Positions 1-7,686 of a stretch of 64,000 nt of DNA are shown here, in pieces. The translations under genes and the position numbers were made by a program. The notes beneath the pieces were generated by a model. It did no database searches. It was not told the DNA's origin and worked only from the letters and a program-made list of their open reading frames with translations. Position 1 is the stretch's first letter; each line of letters opens with the position of its first letter. The stretch lies in the NCBI RefSeq assembly GCF_002807685.1, contig NZ_PEAX01000003.1:186001-250000 (forward strand), written 5' to 3'. The DNA comes from Neoalteromonas flava. GTDB taxonomy: Bacteria; Pseudomonadota; Gammaproteobacteria; Enterobacterales; Alteromonadaceae.

Positions 1-1
1 C

Positions 2-1327
2 GGGCGTGCACTATTCTCGTTGCTGTGTGCAGTGTTTGTGCTCGTCGCCATCGGTATTGCATATTCAGACAATGGCCTGCTTACCGCCATGGTATTAGGC
101 GCGATGGTATCGTGCATTTTGTTAATTCTGTTGATTAGTTGGTTCGGTTTAACTCTGGGTGAAAAGCTTACCCAACGTTACTCTGGACTCATACCTTTCA
201 CGCTGTTTATGATGAAACAGCGTTTATTAAGCAAAACTACACAAGTCTTAGGTGTTGGTTTATGTGCTTTTTTGCTGCTTTTTACCCTAATGTTACTCCG
301 CGACTTGGGGGCGACAATGCAAGGATATCAACGCACGCATGATGGCAATTTACTAGTGACTCAAGCCACTGCGCAGCAACTTGACGATCTGCAATCATGG
401 AGTAACGGGCGCAACGTTCAATTTCGGCAACAAAAGCCTTTTGTTTATGCCAAATTGTCGGCGATTAATCATAAACCGGTTGCCGAGTTTAGTACCCAGC
501 CAAGTGGCAGTTTAGCCACGTTACAGCGTGAAATCCGTTTACATTGGACAGATGCAGTACCGCGCAATAATCGTGTATTCAGTGGTCAGTGGTGGGAATC
601 AGGAACCAGTGACTGGCAGCAAGTGTCGGTTGAAGAAGAAGTAATGACCGACCTTGGCTTGAGCCTTGGCGACCAGCTCACCTTTTATATCGCAAATCAA
701 CCTATTACGTTTCGAATTACTGCGAGTCATGCGTACAAACCAGGTGCAGGCTCGATTACGTTTTGGGTGCAAATGCCCGCCATGGCTATTAATTATCTTG
801 CAGCACAACGCTATGCAATGGCGAGTCTGGAAGTAAGCAATAGAGATTTCACTGAGATAAGTCAACTCTGGCAGCTTCATCCGACCTTACGTATGGTTTC
901 AATGCAGGAGATGATGCAACGTTTTGACCGCACCTTGGCTATGGTGACGCAGGTGATTGGGGGCTTTGCGATTTTGATCTGTGTGTTGGCTATCATTGTA
1001 ATACTCGCTTCAGTACAAGCCCTAGAGTCTCAAGAGCGGCTTAAAAATAGCGTTATCTTAAGCTTCGGGTTGAGTAAAAAAACCTGCTGGTACATGAATG
1101 GTGTTGAGTGGTTGGTGACTGCTGTTATTGCGGCTGGTGGGGCTATTTTTGGTACTTGGGTGGCAGGCGTGATGATCTATCAATCGCAGTTTTCACTGCC
1201 TTACCACCCCGATATTACTTGGCTTGCCTTAACGTTGTCCGTGATCTTAATCATCGTTATGTGTGTGGGTGGGATTGCCAGCAGAAATAGTCTGCGCAGT
1301 TCTGTGCGCGAACTCATGGCGGAATAA
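2..1327 (+). CDS. ABC transporter permease, FtsX/MacB-type (5' end missing)
   Basis: Partial gene: the reading frame is open to the left window edge, so the true start lies outside. About 440 residues are visible. Hydrophobic segments occur near the visible N-terminus (two), around residues 80-100, and as three helices in the last 130 residues, with a large extracytoplasmic stretch between. This is the second half of the duplicated FtsX-like permease arrangement known from YbbP-type exporters of about 800 residues. The ATPase partner is probably upstream, outside the window. The C-terminal helices flank a loop with an EXXK-like coupling segment (ALESQERLKNSVILSFGLSK), typical of FtsX domains. 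Substrate cannot be told. Confidence is high for the family and low for a specific role. Confidence 0.8.
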   Translation, partial: GRALFSLLCAVFVLVAIGIAYSDNGLLTAMVLGAMVSCILLILLISWFGLTLGEKLTQRYSGLIPFTLFMMKQRLLSKTTQVLGVGLCAFLLLFTLMLLRDLGATMQGYQRTHDGNLLVTQATAQQLDDLQSWSNGRNVQFRQQKPFVYAKLSAINHKPVAEFSTQPSGSLATLQREIRLHWTDAVPRNNRVFSGQWWESGTSDWQQVSVEEEVMTDLGLSLGDQLTFYIANQPITFRITASHAYKPGAGSITFWVQMPAMAINYLAAQRYAMASLEVSNRDFTEISQLWQLHPTLRMVSMQEMMQRFDRTLAMVTQVIGGFAILICVLAIIVILASVQALESQERLKNSVILSFGLSKKTCWYMNGVEWLVTAVIAAGGAIFGTWVAGVMIYQSQFSLPYHPDITWLALTLSVILIIVMCVGGIASRNSLRSSVRELMAE

Positions 1328-1406
1328 AATTAAATAATTTTTGCCTTTCACATTCGTTTCACGCGGTCCATGAGAACGTTCACGCACACAATGAGGAGAT
1401 ACAATT

Positions 1407-2531
1407 ATGTACACAACAATCCAGCGGTTTATAACTATTTTCACACTGTTAATTGTGACCTTTACTATGCATTATTCGTGGGCTAGCGCAGACAGCCGCG
1501 TTCTAATGGTCGTAAGCAGTAACGGCAAAGACAAAGGTCAAACGGCACCAGGATATGAATTTGATGAATTTGCTAAAGCCTATTTAGTGTTTAAAGCGAA
1601 TGGTATTGAGGTGGATATCGCCAGTCCTAAGGGGGGAGCGGTAGAAGCTGATAATTACGACCCGAGTGCTGATTTCAATGCACCGGTGTTGGCTGATCAA
1701 GAAATCATGCAAAAGCTAAACGAGACGCTGCCAATTAGCACCGTCAATGCTGCTGAGTATGCTGGCGTATTTGTCGTTGGCGGTAAAGGCGCAATGTTTG
1801 ATTTGCCAATAGATACGGCACTGCAAACCTTGATTGCAGATATATATCAACAACAGGGCGTAATCGCTGCGGTTTGCCATGGCCCTGCCGCACTTGTGCA
1901 CGTTAAGTTAGCCAATGGCGAGTATCTGGTTGCCGGTAAAACCGTCAATGGTTTTACTAATGAAGAAGAGCAACTGTTTGGCAAAAAGTGGCTAGCAGAG
2001 TTTGATTTTCTGTTAGAAGACAAGTTAAAAGCCCGCGGAGGTAAATTTGCAGCGGCCGAAATAATGCTTGAATATGTAGCGGTAGATGAGCGTTTAATCA
2101 CTGGCCAAAACCCGACCTCAACGGTAGCAGCGGCAGAAGCTATGGTTGCAGAGCTAGGGCTCACCCCAGTTGCCATGCCAACATTTCGTGATGATTATAC
2201 GTTGGCGCTGGTTGCAGACTTATTGGCTGGCGATAAAACAGCTGCCATCAAACTTTCTCAAGGATCTGAGCAGCTGCATATCGAATTAGTCGGTATGTAT
2301 GGTTACTATTTCTTAAATGTGGCCGAAGATGATAAAGAGCTGCAACAAGCATTAACCCTTATGCAGTTAGGTCAAAGTGCAATTAATAATCCCAATCTGG
2401 ATATTCAAATTGCCAAGACGCAACAGCAATTGGGTGATACTGTTGCCAGTACACAAACACTGCGTAACATTCTAGACAGTCATCCGGATTTTACTGCCGC
2501 TCAAGAGTTGTTAACTAGCATAACGCAGTGA
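1407..2531 (+). CDS. Exported DJ-1/PfpI-family protein with C-terminal helical extension
   Basis: The 374-residue protein starts with a signal peptide (hydrophobic residues 7-22, likely cleavage after SWASA). Residues 30-255 form a DJ-1/PfpI (class I glutamine amidotransferase-like) domain of the Hsp31 type, with the nucleophile elbow AAVCHGPAA placing the likely reactive cysteine at C157 followed by H158, and an acidic residue at E51/E53. Residues about 258-374 are an extra helical region resembling degenerate TPRs, not usual for the family. An AGGAG box lies just before the ATG. The gene ends overlapping the upstream reading frame of the response regulator, so it is probably cotranscribed with the two-component system. 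Family members act as glyoxalase/deglycase-like enzymes, chaperones or proteases; an exported form is uncommon and its activity is unknown. Confidence 0.8.
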   Translation: MYTTIQRFITIFTLLIVTFTMHYSWASADSRVLMVVSSNGKDKGQTAPGYEFDEFAKAYLVFKANGIEVDIASPKGGAVEADNYDPSADFNAPVLADQEIMQKLNETLPISTVNAAEYAGVFVVGGKGAMFDLPIDTALQTLIADIYQQQGVIAAVCHGPAALVHVKLANGEYLVAGKTVNGFTNEEEQLFGKKWLAEFDFLLEDKLKARGGKFAAAEIMLEYVAVDERLITGQNPTSTVAAAEAMVAELGLTPVAMPTFRDDYTLALVADLLAGDKTAAIKLSQGSEQLHIELVGMYGYYFLNVAEDDKELQQALTLMQLGQSAINNPNLDIQIAKTQQQLGDTVASTQTLRNILDSHPDFTAAQELLTSITQ

Positions 2532-2566
2532 AGCGGCACGATGCTCCATATAGGACTTGTATTGAT

Positions 2567-3259
2567 ATGACTCAGCCAAATCAGTTGCACATTTTACTCA
2601 TCGAAGATGAACAGAATATTGCACAAAATATTGCTGAGTATATGGAGCAAAAAGGGCACGTTTTTGATTTCGCAACGCAGGGCAAACAAGGACTAAACTT
2701 AGCGCTAGAAAACTTCTATGACGTGCTCATTCTAGATTTAAATTTACCGGTCATGGATGGCTTAGCAGTATGCCGAGAACTGCGTGAACAGTCGCCTCGG
2801 CATATTCCAATTCTGATGCTTACTGCTCGTGACAGTATTGATGATAAAGTCGCGGGTTTTCAGCATGGCGCGGATGATTATTTAACCAAGCCTTTTTCGC
2901 TGCAAGAGCTCGAAGTGCGTTGTTTGGCGCTGTCTGGTCGCCATCGCTTGCAAACGAATGATGTAATTAAAATAGGTCCACTGGGTATTGACCGGAAACG
3001 ACGGACGATTACCCGCGACGGTCAAGTTGTTGCGGTCAGTGCGATGGGATACAAGATCATAACCATACTTGCAGAAGCTTATCCGCAAGTTGTAACCCGC
3101 TCAGAACTCAGTCAAAAGCTTTGGGGTGATGAACCCACTGAGTCAGATGCTTTGCGTTCGCATATCTATCAGTTGCGAACGGTACTTGATAAGCCCTTTG
3201 CCGAGCCGCTGCTGAAAACTGTTTTTGGGGCAGGGTTTACGCTAGATGTTAAGGATTGA
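2567..3259 (+). CDS. OmpR/PhoB-type response regulator
   Basis: A receiver domain (residues 1-115) is followed by a winged-helix DNA-binding domain (about 130-230). Key residues are all present: acidic pair E13/D14, phospho-acceptor D57 in LILDLNLPVMDG, T86 and K108 in DDYLTKPF. The frame is open back to a GTG at 2528, but the ATG at 2567 gives the canonical N-terminus of about ten residues before the first beta strand, so I use it. The gene is followed with a 2-base gap by the histidine kinase, its evident partner. It resembles QseB/PmrA-like regulators in length and layout. Target genes are unknown; the upstream PfpI-like gene is a natural candidate. Confidence 0.88.
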   Translation: MTQPNQLHILLIEDEQNIAQNIAEYMEQKGHVFDFATQGKQGLNLALENFYDVLILDLNLPVMDGLAVCRELREQSPRHIPILMLTARDSIDDKVAGFQHGADDYLTKPFSLQELEVRCLALSGRHRLQTNDVIKIGPLGIDRKRRTITRDGQVVAVSAMGYKIITILAEAYPQVVTRSELSQKLWGDEPTESDALRSHIYQLRTVLDKPFAEPLLKTVFGAGFTLDVKD

Positions 3260-3261
3260 AG

Positions 3262-4533
3262 ATGGCACGAACAGCGCCGCAAGAAACGTCCAAATTTCAC
3301 AGTTTGAGTCGCCGTATTATCTGGCGGTTTTGTGTATTTACGCTATGTATTTCAGCAGTATATGGTCTCATTTCATTGATGCTGCTGTACAACTTGGAAG
3401 ATCAATTTATTCAGCGAGGGGTTTTGCAAGAGGCGCAATTTTTACAATCATCCTACGCTCAGAACGGTGAGTGGCCGGAACCGCGAAACGCCAATATGCA
3501 ATTGATATTTGATGCGAATGAGCTACCAGAAGATTTTCTAGCTATTGCGCTAGAAGAACCCCAACGAACCGAATTTTATGGATCACAAGGCCGTCATTAT
3601 CATCTCCATCGCTTCCCACAGCATGACGAGGTTTTTTTGGTTGCTGAGGTTAGCGATCAATTAGTAGTGCGCCCGATCCGTGGGGGCATTATTCAATTTC
3701 TCGTCGTTAGTGGATTGTTTATTGCGGGAATCGCCTGCTTGATCGCTTGGTTTATTGGTCGTCGCACCACTCGGCCATTACAACAGTTGGCAAATCTAGT
3801 CGAAGGTGTAGCACCCGATAAGTTGCCGTCTGATTTCGCTGCACACTACCCCCGAAATGAGGTAGGGATATTAGCCCAAGCTCTGGAGCAAAGCTTACAC
3901 CGGATTGCCAATGCCATATCCCGCGAGAAAAGTTTTACCCGCGATGTCAGTCATGAGTTACGTACGCCTTTGGCGGTAATTAAAAATGCCATTGAGCTGC
4001 TACAACAGCAACATGAAGATCAACCAGCATTGAACCGTATTTTACAAGCCAGTGAGCAAATGGAACATACCGTACAAACGCTGCTCATGCTGGCGCGCGA
4101 AGAGCATGGTAGGGGCCAACAAAAGTCCACTGCGCTAATGCCAGTTATAGAGCGCGCGGTTCTAGATAATCGTTTATTGCTCGCAGATAAGCCAATTGAG
4201 GTCGAAATTGCAGATAACTGTGAAGTAACAATAAATGGTGATGAAAACGTACTTAAAGTGGTGCTTGATAACTTGCTAAGTAATGCGTTTCGCTTTACAG
4301 ATGCAGGCACGGTTAGGTTGTATTTCAGCAATCATGAGCTACATATTGAAGACTCCGGTCCAGGGATTGAGCCCGCGCTGACAGACAGCCTTACTGACGT
4401 TGGGGTAAAAGGTCAGCAAAGCACTGGATTTGGTTTTGGCCTATCAATTGTAAAACGGCTGTGCGAGTTTCAAGGGTGGACGCTCACAGTCACCAGTGCA
4501 TCGGGCACAACGGTGACTGTAACCTTTAATTAA
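3262..4533 (+). CDS. Membrane sensor histidine kinase
   Basis: A 423-residue kinase with two membrane helices (about residues 21-44 and 142-165) enclosing a periplasmic sensor of about 95 residues. The rest of the protein is cytoplasmic. A HAMP-like linker follows, then HisKA with H231 in VSHELRTPL, and an HATPase domain with N-box NLLSNAFRFTD, G1 box DSGPGIE and G2 box GFGFGLSIV. An ATG at 3262 with AAGGA six bases upstream fits better than the in-frame TTG at 3256. It lies 2 bases after the response regulator. The small sensor domain shows no known ligand fold. The 3' end overlaps the convergent gene at 4526-5308 by 8 bases. Confidence 0.88.
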   Translation: MARTAPQETSKFHSLSRRIIWRFCVFTLCISAVYGLISLMLLYNLEDQFIQRGVLQEAQFLQSSYAQNGEWPEPRNANMQLIFDANELPEDFLAIALEEPQRTEFYGSQGRHYHLHRFPQHDEVFLVAEVSDQLVVRPIRGGIIQFLVVSGLFIAGIACLIAWFIGRRTTRPLQQLANLVEGVAPDKLPSDFAAHYPRNEVGILAQALEQSLHRIANAISREKSFTRDVSHELRTPLAVIKNAIELLQQQHEDQPALNRILQASEQMEHTVQTLLMLAREEHGRGQQKSTALMPVIERAVLDNRLLLADKPIEVEIADNCEVTINGDENVLKVVLDNLLSNAFRFTDAGTVRLYFSNHELHIEDSGPGIEPALTDSLTDVGVKGQQSTGFGFGLSIVKRLCEFQGWTLTVTSASGTTVTVTFN

Positions 4534-5308
4534 CCGGCAATTGAGCGCCGCGATATTCATAGTCCGAAAAGGTATCAACCGACACTTCATCGATTTCAGT
4601 AAAAATTGCAAACGTGCCCAACATGTTTAAGGAAATTTTTTCTGGAAGTATCGCTTGGTCAATCTGCAAGAATGAGAGTGAGAACTCCAGTTCAGTGATT
4701 TTGGCGGTAAACATCGGAGAGAGTGGGGCTGTGTTAACAATGGTTACTTGTGCGATATAGTCCTCATGTTTAGCATACTTGAGTGTGCCTAGCAGGAATT
4801 TCGATTCTGCTTCACCCAGTTGACTGAAATAGACGTCAAATTGCGCATATATGAAGTGACGATCTTCATTAATTGGGATCAATGTATCGACCTGAATAAG
4901 CTCACGTAAGCTAATTGAAAAATTAGCTGATTCTTCCGCATCCTGTGACTGATTTTTCCGCTCAGCAAATGCTTCGCGCTGTTGCTGGCTTGGCAATTGG
5001 TCATTTATACGCACCAAAGACCACGCATTGGAGAGCCCATTGGCTGGCTCAAACTGTTCTAAACTATGCGTAATATCGCCTTCTTCGTTTTCAAAGCGTT
5101 CAACTTGATATGCCCATTCTTTGAGAGAGGTTGACTCGAACCGGCTAATTGCGTCATCAATCATATGCATCCAGTTTTCTGATGTAAGATCGCTTTGAGT
5201 TGCTTGTATCACGATACCCGGGTTGGACGATATTGGTTCGCTTGTCACAGTCACACCTAAACTCAGCGCAAGCGCAATGTATGTTGGATACACCTGAAAA
5301 TCCCTCAT
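4526..5308 (-). CDS. Exported protein of unknown function
   Basis: A 260-residue protein with a weak N-terminal signal-like hydrophobic segment (residues 8-20), so probably periplasmic. The body is rich in alternating hydrophobic and polar residues, suggesting beta structure, with no cysteines and no motif I recognise. It converges on and overlaps the histidine kinase by 8 bases, so the two transcripts would be antisense at their ends. It stands alone on its strand, with about 400 bases of non-coding DNA upstream. No function can be assigned. The coding nature is supported by length, codon pattern and a plausible export signal. Confidence 0.65.
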   Translation of the reverse strand: MRDFQVYPTYIALALSLGVTVTSEPISSNPGIVIQATQSDLTSENWMHMIDDAISRFESTSLKEWAYQVERFENEEGDITHSLEQFEPANGLSNAWSLVRINDQLPSQQQREAFAERKNQSQDAEESANFSISLRELIQVDTLIPINEDRHFIYAQFDVYFSQLGEAESKFLLGTLKYAKHEDYIAQVTIVNTAPLSPMFTAKITELEFSLSFLQIDQAILPEKISLNMLGTFAIFTEIDEVSVDTFSDYEYRGAQLPVN

Positions 5309-5715
5309 GAAATTGTTTAAAGTGAAACTCTAAATGAAGCACTGTGAAACAGGCGTGAAAGCGAGCTTACTTAAACACTGGATATCGACAGAGGGTATGA
5401 ACAACCTGCGGTGCTGTATTGGTGGTTAAAAGTAATAACAAAATATGCGAGTGTGCAAATCAGTGCTGTTGGAACCTAGATAAACGAATTTACATGTCAG
5501 ATGCCCAGAAGGAATATTAAATTGCACTTACACGTACTCACTTAGTCGTAATCTTGAACTGCTCAAATTCGGTTCTTATATTGAATCATTTTGGTGCGCT
5601 GCTAGTTCTATTATGCAAGCGAGGTATTGTAACCATAAGAAATATAAGGGTTATTTTAATGGTATGTGATTTGCTTCAAGGATTAATCGAATAATATGAC
5701 CATGCAAACGGACCA
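5309..5715. other. Intergenic region between divergent genes
   Basis: About 400 bases between the exported unknown (leftward) and nasT (rightward). It is AT-rich and must hold the promoters of both. I see no convincing -35/-10 pair, no sigma-54 box and no clear NtrC-type palindrome. A TTGCTT at 5671 followed 17 bases later by ATATGA is the best sigma-70-like guess but is weak and would leave a very short leader. Confidence 0.5.
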
Positions 5716-6309
5716 ATGAGCGAAAAGTCTTTAATCAAGGTGTTATTGGTTGAAAGCAATCTAGCTAAAGCCGAGCTCGTGTCGTCAATGTTGAATAAGT
5801 CAGCATATCAGATCACACACGTAACCTCGCGTGGGCTCAGCCTGTTACGAGAAGTTGAGATTAATCAACCTGATCTGATCATCATGGATGTAGAATCTCC
5901 GGACCGGGATATTATTGAAAGTTTAAATCAAATTTCTCAGCTGAATCCTAAACCGGTCGTTATGTTTTCTGATGATGAAGATACGGCAACGATTAATTCC
6001 ATGATGCGTTCTGGCGTTAGTGCATACGTAGTGGGAAATGTTGATCCAACAAAAGTAAAATCAATCATCGATATAGCAATTGCTCGTTTTAGTGAATATC
6101 AACGATTACGCAAAGAATTGGTGGCGACTAAAAAGAAGCTCACTAGCCAAAAATCTATTGAACAAGCCAAAATATGGCTAATGGAAACGAAGGGCTTAAC
6201 AGAAAAAGAGGCGTATCACCGCATACGCAAAATGGCAATGGACAATAGTCAAAAAATTGAAGATGTGGCAAACAATATTCTGTCGCTGGCTTCTATGTTG
6301 GATAACTAA
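5716..6309 (+). CDS. nasT: NasT-type ANTAR antiterminator response regulator
   Basis: 197 residues: a receiver-like domain (1-120), a short coiled linker, and a C-terminal ANTAR RNA-binding domain (about 130-190) with the typical segment LTEKEAYHRIRKMAM. NasT proteins bind two-hairpin leader RNAs and prevent transcription termination ahead of nitrate assimilation genes; NasS holds NasT inactive without nitrate. The receiver keeps the aspartate position (D58) but has E13-S14 instead of a full acidic pair and Gly-Asn where the conserved lysine should be (YVVGNV), so control by phosphorylation is unlikely, matching the NasS-bound model. It lies two bases before nasS, and a matching leader RNA lies just downstream of the pair, ahead of nrtA. 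Confidence 0.9.
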   Translation: MSEKSLIKVLLVESNLAKAELVSSMLNKSAYQITHVTSRGLSLLREVEINQPDLIIMDVESPDRDIIESLNQISQLNPKPVVMFSDDEDTATINSMMRSGVSAYVVGNVDPTKVKSIIDIAIARFSEYQRLRKELVATKKKLTSQKSIEQAKIWLMETKGLTEKEAYHRIRKMAMDNSQKIEDVANNILSLASMLDN

Positions 6310-6311
6310 CT

Positions 6312-7385
6312 ATGGGTATTACGAATAATATTGAGAAGTCGCAACTTAACATTGGTTTTATGCCCTTAACGGATTGTGCTCCATTTGTGGTAGGCATTGA
6401 AAAAGGGTTTTTCGCTCACTGGGGGCTTGATGTAAGTTTACGCAAGCAAAATTCTTGGGTCGCTATGCGAGACAAGTTACAGTCCGGCCAACTAGATGCA
6501 GGTCATATGCTTGCGCCAATGCCAATGGCATGCACCTTGGGTCTTGGTGGTCAAAAAGTAGCAATGCTTGCCCCAATGGTTCTTAGTCGCAATGGCAACG
6601 CGATTACAATCAGCAGTAAATTGCGGCAAGAAATATTGGCGATAAATCAGATTGAACAAATACCCTTGCCGATGCCATCAAGTTTGTTGCTCAACATTAT
6701 CGATGTGCGGGCACTCAAGGGCGAGAAGTTGCGTTTGGCGACGGTTTATCCCTATAGTTGCCACTACTATCAACTGCTCTCATGGCTAGCGCAAGGTGGA
6801 GTCGCTAGTGACTCCGTCGACATTCTCATTATTCCACCTTTGCATATGGTTGAAGCATTGTCGCGCGGTGATATCGATGCATTCTGTGTTGGTGGCCCAT
6901 GGAATGCCCAAGCCGTTCGCGAGCAAGACGGGTTTACCGGTGTTACCTCATCCGATATTTGGCCTGACTTCCCAGAGAAGGTATTGGCAATTACTCAGGA
7001 ATGGTATGCATCGAATACAGCGACAACACGTGCACTAATCTGCGCCTTGCAACAAAGTTGTGACTGGTTGCGCGACGTCCCCAATCGATTCGAGGCTGCG
7101 CGCTGGTTAGCATCTAAAGCATATCTAGATACTGAAATCGATATCGTAGCACCTTCATTAATTGGTAGTTGTTTAACTCATAGCGACGCCGAACCTAGGG
7201 ATATTCCAAGTTACAATCAGTTTTCAGGAGATAACTCAAATCAGAGCAATTGCCCGAATTTCACATTCGGTGAATGGCTTCACAGTCAAATGTATGCTGC
7301 AGGTCATTTGGAAGGCAATATTTGTGCGGATAAACTGATTACCGAAGTATTCCGTCCAGATATCTATAAAGCCGCTTTTGAGTAG
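6312..7385 (+). CDS. nasS: NasS-type cytoplasmic nitrate sensor
   Basis: 357 residues of the NrtA/CmpA periplasmic-binding-protein fold but with no signal peptide, so cytoplasmic. It shares with the downstream NrtA the opening pattern GF-P-TD-AP-----EKG-F, the segment DAGHMLAPMP, and the closing VFRPDIYKAA. Loss of the export signal and position next to nasT identify it as NasS, which binds nitrate/nitrite and releases NasT. Gene order here is nasT then nasS. The two genes are separated by 2 bases and surely translated from one message. It is shorter than NrtA by about 100 residues, as expected for NasS. Confidence 0.88.
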   Translation: MGITNNIEKSQLNIGFMPLTDCAPFVVGIEKGFFAHWGLDVSLRKQNSWVAMRDKLQSGQLDAGHMLAPMPMACTLGLGGQKVAMLAPMVLSRNGNAITISSKLRQEILAINQIEQIPLPMPSSLLLNIIDVRALKGEKLRLATVYPYSCHYYQLLSWLAQGGVASDSVDILIIPPLHMVEALSRGDIDAFCVGGPWNAQAVREQDGFTGVTSSDIWPDFPEKVLAITQEWYASNTATTRALICALQQSCDWLRDVPNRFEAARWLASKAYLDTEIDIVAPSLIGSCLTHSDAEPRDIPSYNQFSGDNSNQSNCPNFTFGEWLHSQMYAAGHLEGNICADKLITEVFRPDIYKAAFE

Positions 7386-7533
7386 TGGCGTATTGAATGA
7401 CTGCCTTTTTTTGGCGCCAACTTGCCCTATCTTAGTGCAGGAATACTCATCGAAGTATTAATTAATTTTTTCAACTAATTGATTAATAATAACTTTTAAT
7501 GTTGGCATTATTTATGTATTGAAATTAGTAGCA

Positions 7534-7574
7534 TTGATTCCAACAGCGGGATCAATACTCGGAATCGACCCGAG
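7534..7574 (+). other. Two additional upstream hairpins in the nrtA leader
   Basis: An 8-base-pair hairpin (TTGATTCC / GGGATCAA, 7534-7555, loop AACAGC) is followed by a 5-base-pair hairpin (CTCGG / CCGAG, 7558-7574). Both lie before the ANTAR pair and, if the transcript starts upstream of 7534, would be part of the leader. The first loop is a hexaloop beginning with A but has A, not G, at position 4. Their role is unknown. Confidence 0.45.
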
Positions 7575-7581
7575 AAACAGT

Positions 7582-7626
7582 ACTGCAACGGCGTAGTCAA
7601 ACAGACAATATAAAGGCAACGAAGCC
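7582..7626 (+). promoter_or_regulatory. ANTAR-type two-hairpin antiterminator leader RNA
   Basis: Two small hairpins each present a six-base loop with A at position 1 and G at position 4, the described recognition signature of ANTAR proteins. Hairpin P1 (7582-7597) has stem ACTGC/GTAGT and loop AACGGC. Hairpin P2 (7615-7626) has stem GGC/GCC and loop AACGAA. The 3' arm of P2 uses bases 7625-7626, which also form the base of the terminator stem starting at 7625. P2 and the terminator are therefore mutually exclusive, exactly the logic needed for NasT-dependent antitermination of nrtA and the genes after it. The P2 stem is short, which is the main weakness. Confidence 0.75.
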
Positions 7627-7673
7627 CGTACGTAACTGAACACATTGTTCGGATAACGTACGGGTTTTTTTTT
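7625..7673 (+). terminator. Attenuator terminator ahead of nrtA
   Basis: A 9-base-pair perfect stem, CCCGTACGT (7625-7633) with ACGTACGGG (7656-7664), carries an inner stem CTGAAC/GTTCGG and is followed by nine T residues (7665-7673). It sits in the 5' leader only 13 bases before the nrtA start, with the ribosome-binding GGAG directly abutting the T run. Its position before, not after, a gene marks it as an attenuator. Its 5' arm overlaps ANTAR hairpin P2. Confidence 0.9.
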
Positions 7674-7686
7674 GGAGAAAATTCGG

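Noticed and set aside
2528-2566. Upstream GTG start for the response regulator
   Set aside because: Adds 13 residues not usual in the family; the ATG at 2567 gives the standard N-terminus.
7411-7427. Sigma-54-like box TTGGCGCC-AAC-TTGCC upstream of nrtA
   Set aside because: GG (7413-7414) and GC (7424-7425) are 9 bases apart rather than the strict 10, so the promoter would not be recognised; no NtrC sites seen nearby.
7534-7555. Hexaloop hairpin with loop AACAGC as first ANTAR hairpin
   Set aside because: Position 4 is A, not G; the pair at 7582-7597 and 7615-7626 fits better and is closer to the terminator.
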